Shown here: positions 58,639 to 64,000 of the stretch, one piece after another
Numbering within the stretch: position 1 is the first letter of the stretch
Layout of the letters: every line of letters starts with the position of its first letter
NCBI GenBank assembly: GCA_965276665.1
Contig: OZ255620.1
Coordinates: 3,038,001 to 3,102,000, forward strand
Length of the DNA: 64,000 nt
Reading direction: 5' to 3'
DNA from: CAWGJC01 sp965276665
GTDB taxonomy: Bacteria > Pseudomonadota > Alphaproteobacteria > Acetobacterales > Acetobacteraceae
The notes under the pieces: model-generated
Told to the model about the DNA's origin: nothing
Database searches by the model: none
The model's input: the letters and a program-made list of their open reading frames with translations, nothing else
Translations under genes and position numbers: made by a program

Positions 58639-59511
58639 ATGAGCGCATCGGCGGGCGTCCGGCCGGCGGTCGCTGCCGGGGGAAACGAGTCATCGCATTC
58701 CGCCGTCAGCTGGGCCGCGATCTTCTCCGGCGCGTTCGCCACGCTGGCGGTCACGCTGATCCTGGTTGCGCTCGCCGCGGGGCTGGGCCTCGCCGCGGTC
58801 TCGCCTTGGCCCAATACCGCGGCTTCCGCCACCACCTTCAGCATCGTCACCGGCATCGGCCTGATCGTCGTGCAGTGGCTTGCCTCGGGCATGGGCGGAT
58901 ATATCACCGGCCGGTTACGCACGAAATGGGTGGGCGTCCACACCCATGAGGTGTTCTTTCGCGACACTGCGCATGGATTTCTCGCCTGGGCGCTCGCCAC
59001 CGTGGTCGGGACCCTGCTTCTCGCCTCCGGCGTGTCATCCGCCATCGGCGGCGGCGTCCATGCCGCGAGCACCGTTGCCGGGGGCGCCGCCCAGGGCGCC
59101 GCATCGGCAGGTACCGCCTCGATGAGCTCTGGCGTCTCGGGCTATGATGTCGACCTGCTGTTCCGTTCCGGTCATCCTGACGCGAATGCCAGCCCGCAGG
59201 CGGTGACCGGCGAGGCGACCCGCATCCTCGCGTCGGGTCTGGCGAACGGGGATGTTTCCGTGGCGGATCGCACCTATCTCGCGCAGCTCGTTGCGGCGCG
59301 GACCGGGCTCTCGCAGGCGGATGCGCAGAAGCGTGTCGATGATGTCGTCGCTCAGGAGAAGGATGCGGTGACGAAGGCCAAGCAAGCCGCGGATGCCGCA
59401 CGCAAGGCGACATCCGAATTCGCGATCTTCCTGGCCCTCTCGATGATGATCGGCGCGTTCATCGCGAGCGCCGCCGCCGCATATGGCGGCAGCCTGCGGG
59501 ACGAACATTGA
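58639..59511 (+). CDS. Stress-type membrane protein of unknown function (PhnA-like membrane family)
   Basis: A 290-residue integral membrane protein. Hydrophobic spans appear at about 23-48 (SWAAIFSGAFATLAVTLILVALAAGLGLA), 66-85, 112-135 and the C terminus (FAIFLALSMMIGAFIASAAAAYGGSLRDEH). Between the third and last spans lies a soluble, Ala/Asp-rich helical region with likely coiled-coil character (AQKRVDDVVAQEKDAVTKAKQAADAARKA). It starts one base after the small peptide gene. The function is not known; coexpression with the peptide is expected. Confidence 0.7.
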   Translation: MSASAGVRPAVAAGGNESSHSAVSWAAIFSGAFATLAVTLILVALAAGLGLAAVSPWPNTAASATTFSIVTGIGLIVVQWLASGMGGYITGRLRTKWVGVHTHEVFFRDTAHGFLAWALATVVGTLLLASGVSSAIGGGVHAASTVAGGAAQGAASAGTASMSSGVSGYDVDLLFRSGHPDANASPQAVTGEATRILASGLANGDVSVADRTYLAQLVAARTGLSQADAQKRVDDVVAQEKDAVTKAKQAADAARKATSEFAIFLALSMMIGAFIASAAAAYGGSLRDEH

Positions 59512-59707
59512 GATAGACGAAGGCGCCGGCGGCGCTCCCGGTCTGCTTTCGATTCTTTGCACAGCCTGCGCCGCCTCATGCGGGACGCGCAACATTCATC
59601 ACGAAATTGTCGACTGCTTGCGGTCAGGACTTGTCGCGCGCTGACGCGTTGGCCTGGGACACCCCTTCCGCTTCCGCCCATCCAGCCTATTCCTGACGAG
59701 GCGTCTC

Positions 59708-60225
59708 ATGGACACCAAAGCTGACATCCAACTCGGCCCCGCCACGCCGATCGGCACCGTGGCGATCACGCTGACGATCAACCGGCAACGGCGCGCGCTC
59801 GAGGTCGACCCTGGACGACTCTGCTCGACCTGCTGCGGGAAGGCGAGAGGCTGACCGGCACCAAGAAGGGCTGCGATCACGGACAATGCGGCGCCTGCAC
59901 GGTGCTCATCGACGGCAAGCGAATCAACTCCTGCTTGACGCTCGCCGTCGCGCGCGACGGTGCCGAGATCGTGACGATCGAGGGCTTGGCGGAAGCGAAC
60001 GATCTGCATCCGCTGCAGCAGGCCTTCATCGAGCATGACGCCTTGCAATGCGGCTATTGCACGCCCGGTCAGATCTGCTCGGCGCAGGGCCTGATCAACG
60101 AGGGGCACGCGCATTCGCGTGACGAGGTGCGGGAAATGATGAGCGGGAATCTCTGCCGCTGCGGCGCCTACACGAACATTATTGACGCCGTGCTCGAAGT
60201 GCTCGGCGAGGAGACCAGCCGATGA
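59708..60225 (+). pseudogene. paoA: 2Fe-2S subunit of molybdenum aldehyde oxidase, frameshifted
   Basis: ATG 59708 (GAGG upstream) starts a normal small subunit (AITLTINRQRRALEVDP), but one base is missing near 59812, and the frame then hits TGA at 59852. Shifting frame restores TTLLDLLREGERLTGTKKG, the plant-type cluster CDHGQCGAC and the second cluster (QCGYC, NLCRCGAY) to the end at 60225. No start codon precedes the cluster in the second frame. It would transfer electrons between the Mo and FAD subunits. The frameshift could be real, programmed or a sequencing error. Confidence 0.85.
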
Positions 60226-61235
60226 ACCGATTTGACTACGAAAGGGCGGGTTCTGTCGCCGACGCGGTCGAGGCGGGCTCCGGGCCGCGCATTGCCTATC
60301 TCGCGGGCGGCACCAATCTTGTTGATCTGATGAAGGAGAATGTCGAGCGGCCGCTTCGGCTCGTCGACATCAACAACCTGCCGCTCGGCCGGATCGAGGA
60401 GCTCGAAGGCGGCGGCCTACGGCTCGGCGCGCTGGTGACCAACGCCGACACCGCCTACGATCCCCGCGTCGAGACGCAGTATCCGCTACTCGCCTCGGCG
60501 ATCCTCGCCGGCGCCAGTCCGCAATTGCGCAATGCCGCAACCAATGGCGGCAACCTGAACCAGCGGACGCGCTGCTACTATTTCTACGATGTCGGAACGC
60601 CGTGCAACAAGCGCGCGCCAGGATCGGGCTGCGGCGCGATCGGCGGCGTCAACCGCATCCATGCGATCCTTGGCGCCAGCGAGGCCTGCATCGCGACCCA
60701 TCCCTCCGATATGTGCGTCGCATTGGCGGCTCTCGATGCGGTGGTGCAGGTCACCGGCCCGTCGGGCGATCGGACGATCCGGTTCGCGGATTATCACCGG
60801 CTTCCCGGCGACGATCCTGCCCGCGACAACACGCTGGCACCCGGCGAGCTCGTCACCGCCATCGATCTGCCGGCCGAGGCGTTCAACGCCCACTACACCT
60901 ATCTCAAGCTGCGCGATCGTCTTTCCTATGCTTTCGCGCTCGTCTCTGTCGCGGTGGCGTTGCGCGTCGAGGACGGCATCATCTCGGAAGCGCGGATCGC
61001 GCTCGGCGGCGTGGCGCATAAACCGTGGCGAAAACCGGAAGCCGAGGCTCTGCTGAAGGGCAAGGAAGCGTCGCGGGATCTGTTCCTGGCGGCGGCAGGC
61101 GAGCTGCTGCGGGGCGCGGTCGGACAGGGCGGGAACGAATTCAAGATCGGCCTCGCGCGCAAGGCGATCGCGCGCGCGCTCCGTCAGGCCGCGCAAGGCA
61201 CCCCGCAATCGCAGACCGAAAAGCGCATCGCGTGA
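60222..61235 (+). CDS. paoB: FAD-binding (medium) subunit of molybdenum aldehyde oxidase
   Basis: A 337-residue CO-dehydrogenase/xanthine-dehydrogenase-type flavin subunit. It has IAYLAGGTNLVDLMKENVERP for FAD binding and GASPQLRNAATNGGNLNQRTRC. The insertion CYYFYDVGTPCNKRAPGSGCGAIGG supplies the four Cys of the extra 4Fe-4S cluster found in PaoB-type subunits. It overlaps the paoA stop by 4 bases. It passes electrons from the Fe-S subunit to the acceptor. Confidence 0.9.
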   Translation: MNRFDYERAGSVADAVEAGSGPRIAYLAGGTNLVDLMKENVERPLRLVDINNLPLGRIEELEGGGLRLGALVTNADTAYDPRVETQYPLLASAILAGASPQLRNAATNGGNLNQRTRCYYFYDVGTPCNKRAPGSGCGAIGGVNRIHAILGASEACIATHPSDMCVALAALDAVVQVTGPSGDRTIRFADYHRLPGDDPARDNTLAPGELVTAIDLPAEAFNAHYTYLKLRDRLSYAFALVSVAVALRVEDGIISEARIALGGVAHKPWRKPEAEALLKGKEASRDLFLAAAGELLRGAVGQGGNEFKIGLARKAIARALRQAAQGTPQSQTEKRIA

Positions 61236-61246
61236 GGAATTTCCCC

Positions 61247-63493
61247 ATGGAGTCCGCAGCAAGAATTGGCATCGGCAGCGCCATCAATCGTGTCGATGGC
61301 GTCGACAAGGTTACCGGACGCGCCCGTTATGCCGCCGAACATGCGGCGGAGGGCATGCTGTATGGCGTCGTCGTCTCCTCGACGGCGGCGAAAGGCCGGA
61401 TCACCGCGATCGAGGATGCGTCCGCGCGGAGCGTCCCCGGTGTCGTCGAGGTATTGACGCACGAGAACCGGCCGCATGTCGCCTGGCGCGACAGCAAGTT
61501 CGAGGATGAGGTCGCGCCGCCCGGCTCGCCATTCCGGGCGCTGGACGATCAGAAAATCCTCTTCAGCGGCCAGCCGGTCGCGGTGGTTCTGGCAGAGAGT
61601 TTCGAGGCGGCGCGCTATGCGGCGATCCTGGTCGAGATCACCTACGAGGTCGACCCGTTCAACACGGATTTCGAGCGCTCGCTTGATGAAAAATTCCTGC
61701 CGTCGAAGAAGCGCAGCACCTATCACCCGCCAAAATCGCGCGGCGATGCTGAGGCGGCCTTCGTTGCGGCGCCGGTGAAGGTCGAAGCGGCCTATCATCT
61801 GGCGGTCGAACACCATAATCCGATGGAGATGCACGCGACGACGGTGATCTGGGAGGGTGGCGGTCGGATCACAGTGCACGACAAGACGCAGGGGTCGCAG
61901 AACGTGCAGGCCTACGTGGCGAACATTTTCGGCTTCTCGAAGAAGAACGTGCGCGTGCTGAACCCGTATGTCGGGGGCGCCTTCGGGTCCGGATTGCGGC
62001 CGCAGTATCAGGTCTATCTCGCGGTGATGGCGGCGAAGAAGCTCGAGCGCTCGGTGAAGCTCGTGCTGACCCGTCAGCAGATGTTCACCCATGTCCATCG
62101 TCCCGAAGCGGCGCAGACGATCAGGCTGGGTGCTGACCCGAATGGAAAGCTTACGGCGATGTCCGTCGCCGCCACCACCTCGACCTCGCGCTTCGAGAAC
62201 AACATGGAAGATGTCGTGATCTGGGGAATGATGGGCTACGATTGCCCGAATGCCTCCGGCGACTACACCATCGCGCCGCGCGATACATACACCTCGGGCG
62301 ACATGCGCGCGCCAGGGGCAGCGACCGGCATGGCGCTGTTCGAGATCGCAATGGACGAGATGGCTTACGCGGTCAGTGTCGACCCGCTCGATTTCCGGCT
62401 GCGCAACTACTCCGACATCGATGCGATGAACGGCACGCCTTATACGAGCAAGGCGCTGCACGAGGCTTATGCCGAAGGCGCTGCCGCGTTCGGCTGGAGC
62501 CGGCGATCGCCTGAGCCGCGCTCCATGAAGGACGGCTCGGAGCTCGTCGGCTGGGGCGTCGCGACCGGCATGTGGGATGCGATGTTCGCAAAAACCTCGG
62601 CGCGGGCCAGGTTGAACGCGAACGGACACCTCGAGGTCGCGACCGCGACATCCGATATCGGTACCGGAACCTACACGGTGATGACCCAGGTTGCGGCTGA
62701 CACGCTCGGTCTCGCGCCGGAGCAGATCACCGCGCGCCTCGGGGATTCCGGCCTGCCGACCTCGCCGGTCGAGGGCGGCTCCTGGGCCGCGGCATCAGCC
62801 GGCGCGGCGGTCCAGCTCGCCTGCCAGGCGATCGGCAAGCAATTGCTGAAAGCCGCGGCGAAGGTGGAGGGCAAGCCGCTTTGCAGCGCCTCGATCAGCG
62901 AGGTGAATTTCGTCGACGGCCGCATCGTGCTCGCGGCCGCCCCTTCGGTCGGCGTGGGTATAATGGAGGCGATGCGAGCGGCCGATCTGCCGTCGATCGA
63001 GGCGGAGGAAACCGCGGGACCCGGTCTCGGCGGCATGATCAGCATGATGCGGAAATCGCGGCATACCCATAGCGCCGTGTTCGCGGAAGTGAAGGTCGAC
63101 GAGGAGCTCGGTGTCGTCCGTGTCACCCGGATCGTCAGCGCCGTTGCAGCCGGGCGCATCATCAACCCGAAGACGGCGCGCAGCCAGATCCTGGGCGGCG
63201 TCGTCATGGGCATCGGCATGGCGCTGCACGAGGAGACGTTGATGGATCATCGTCTCGGCCGCTTCATGAACCACGATCTCGCCGAATACCACGTGCCGGC
63301 GCATGCCGACATCTATGCCATCGAGGTGATTTTCGTGGACGAGCCCGACCCTGAGGTGACGCCGTTGGGGGTGAAAGGTTTGGGCGAAATCGGCATCGTC
63401 GGCACCGCCGCCGCCGTCGCGAACGCGATCTACCACGCGACCGGCAAGCGCGTCCGCGACCTGCCGATCACCATCGACAAGCTGGCCGATTAG
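61247..63493 (+). CDS. paoC: Molybdopterin-binding large subunit of aldehyde oxidase/xanthine dehydrogenase family
   Basis: A 748-residue catalytic subunit holding molybdenum-cytosine-dinucleotide-type cofactor. It has INRVDGVDKVTGRARYAAE at the start, NPYVGGAFGSGLRPQ, GDMRAPGAATGMALFEIAMDEMA, the GTGTYTVMTQVAADTLG cofactor segment and the catalytic Glu in VKGLGEIGIVGTAAAVANAI. GAGGAA lies 8 nt before ATG 61247. It hydroxylates aldehydes, probably aromatic, to acids. No paoD-type maturation gene follows in the window. Confidence 0.92.
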   Translation: MESAARIGIGSAINRVDGVDKVTGRARYAAEHAAEGMLYGVVVSSTAAKGRITAIEDASARSVPGVVEVLTHENRPHVAWRDSKFEDEVAPPGSPFRALDDQKILFSGQPVAVVLAESFEAARYAAILVEITYEVDPFNTDFERSLDEKFLPSKKRSTYHPPKSRGDAEAAFVAAPVKVEAAYHLAVEHHNPMEMHATTVIWEGGGRITVHDKTQGSQNVQAYVANIFGFSKKNVRVLNPYVGGAFGSGLRPQYQVYLAVMAAKKLERSVKLVLTRQQMFTHVHRPEAAQTIRLGADPNGKLTAMSVAATTSTSRFENNMEDVVIWGMMGYDCPNASGDYTIAPRDTYTSGDMRAPGAATGMALFEIAMDEMAYAVSVDPLDFRLRNYSDIDAMNGTPYTSKALHEAYAEGAAAFGWSRRSPEPRSMKDGSELVGWGVATGMWDAMFAKTSARARLNANGHLEVATATSDIGTGTYTVMTQVAADTLGLAPEQITARLGDSGLPTSPVEGGSWAAASAGAAVQLACQAIGKQLLKAAAKVEGKPLCSASISEVNFVDGRIVLAAAPSVGVGIMEAMRAADLPSIEAEETAGPGLGGMISMMRKSRHTHSAVFAEVKVDEELGVVRVTRIVSAVAAGRIINPKTARSQILGGVVMGIGMALHEETLMDHRLGRFMNHDLAEYHVPAHADIYAIEVIFVDEPDPEVTPLGVKGLGEIGIVGTAAAVANAIYHATGKRVRDLPITIDKLAD

Positions 63494-63518
63494 GGCGCCA
63501 GGGAACGCGGTCCGCGGC

Positions 63519-64000
63519 TTACGCCGTCCGGTGCTCTACGGGCCATGCCGCCGCCGGCGCGGTGTGCCGGACCGCCCGTGCCAGATGACCCGTCAAGCGG
63601 TGCGCGGTGAAGCCGGCGCCGAACGCGAAGCGCACGAGCGGCCCGAAATTATTGCCCGATGCGAGACCGGTGAAGTAGAGGCCCTTCACCGATGATTCGA
63701 ATCGCGAGGACAGGGAAGGCGCGCCGGCGACGGTGCGGATGCGCGATTTCAACGCCTCGTCCATGAAGGCGAGGCGGCCGAGGTCGGGGCGATACCCGGT
63801 CGCCGCGATCACGTGATCGGCGGTCAGCGTCTCCGCCCCGCCATTCGGGCCCTCGAGTTCGAGCCGCACTTGGCTTCCCTCCACGCTGGCGCGCCTCACC
63901 TGCCGGCCGAGATGGCGGCCGACATGGTTGGTGATGGTGTCCTTCGTCCACCAGCCTGCCGCCGGGCCGAGATGACGGCGGATCACCTTCAGCCGGAAAG
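63519..64000 (-). CDS. FAD/NAD(P)-binding oxidoreductase, C-terminal part (cut by window edge)
   Basis: The 160 residues seen are the C-terminal part of a flavin monooxygenase-type enzyme: DHVIAATGYRPDLGRLAFMDE (the ATGY linker after the second nucleotide fold), then LSSRFESSVKGLYFTGLASGNNFGPLVRFAFGAGFTAHRLTGHLA. The frame stays open past the window end, so start and N-terminal motifs are not visible. It converges on the paoC gene with 25 bases between. Peptide or siderophore-type N-hydroxylases and plain FMOs both fit. Confidence 0.8.
   Translation of the reverse strand, partial: FRLKVIRRHLGPAAGWWTKDTITNHVGRHLGRQVRRASVEGSQVRLELEGPNGGAETLTADHVIAATGYRPDLGRLAFMDEALKSRIRTVAGAPSLSSRFESSVKGLYFTGLASGNNFGPLVRFAFGAGFTAHRLTGHLARAVRHTAPAAAWPVEHRTA

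Overview
The window is very GC-rich, densely packed chromosomal DNA. It looks like an alphaproteobacterium, most probably Acetobacteraceae/Rhodospirillales. This is inferred from the Kdo-lipid A gene order (DUF374 acyltransferase, waaA, lpxK, lpxL-like), the fused indolepyruvate:ferredoxin oxidoreductase beside an AsnC regulator, a general-stress (EcfG-type) promoter, and many ABC-uptake and acyl-CoA genes. No rRNA, CRISPR array, phage or intact transposase gene was seen. One tRNA (Val, anticodon GAC) is present.

Left part (1-31.5 kb). A minus-strand operon runs from a ThDP-dependent enzyme through a MalK/SBP/MalF/MalG-type sugar ABC importer to an HSL-type esterase, followed by a xylulokinase-like kinase cut by the window edge. 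Next come an Rrf2 regulator with an enoyl-CoA hydratase, then an acyl-CoA ligase divergent from ivd-mccB-mccA (leucine catabolism) and a DegP-like protease. An AsnC/Lrp regulator is divergent from a fused 2-ketoacid:ferredoxin oxidoreductase, followed by a thiolase and an acyl-CoA dehydrogenase. A DAG-kinase/PlcP-like/Agt-like group (lipid remodelling) and the lipid A/Kdo operon follow. Six intergenic spacers in this part each hold an inverted pair of the same double-hairpin repeat. None was seen beyond 31.5 kb.

Middle (31.5-47.4 kb). An aldehyde dehydrogenase ends at a large palindrome. Facing it is a tightly overlapped unit of PIG-L deacetylase, GT4 glycosyltransferase, FemAB/BioF2-like acyltransferase and SAM methyltransferase, whose product I do not recognise, with nhaA just upstream. 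Then come an M24 peptidase with a complete oligopeptide ABC importer, and divergent from them a DadA-like oxidoreductase and a two-domain extradiol-dioxygenase-like VOC protein.

Right part (47.4-64 kb). This is an accessory-looking patchwork: a SnoaL-like protein, a visibly more AT-rich YVTN beta-propeller gene beside tRNA-Val, a cupin with a glycogen-debranching-like enzyme, an alpha/beta hydrolase with a Cys nucleophile, a cupin-lacI pair with a perfect LacI-type operator, an SDR remnant, a flavin monooxygenase, a stress-promoter-driven 25-residue membrane peptide with a larger membrane protein, and a paoABC-type molybdenum aldehyde oxidase operon whose 2Fe-2S subunit carries a single-base frameshift. 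The edge gene is a partial FAD oxidoreductase.

All calls are from reading the sequence. No database search was run.
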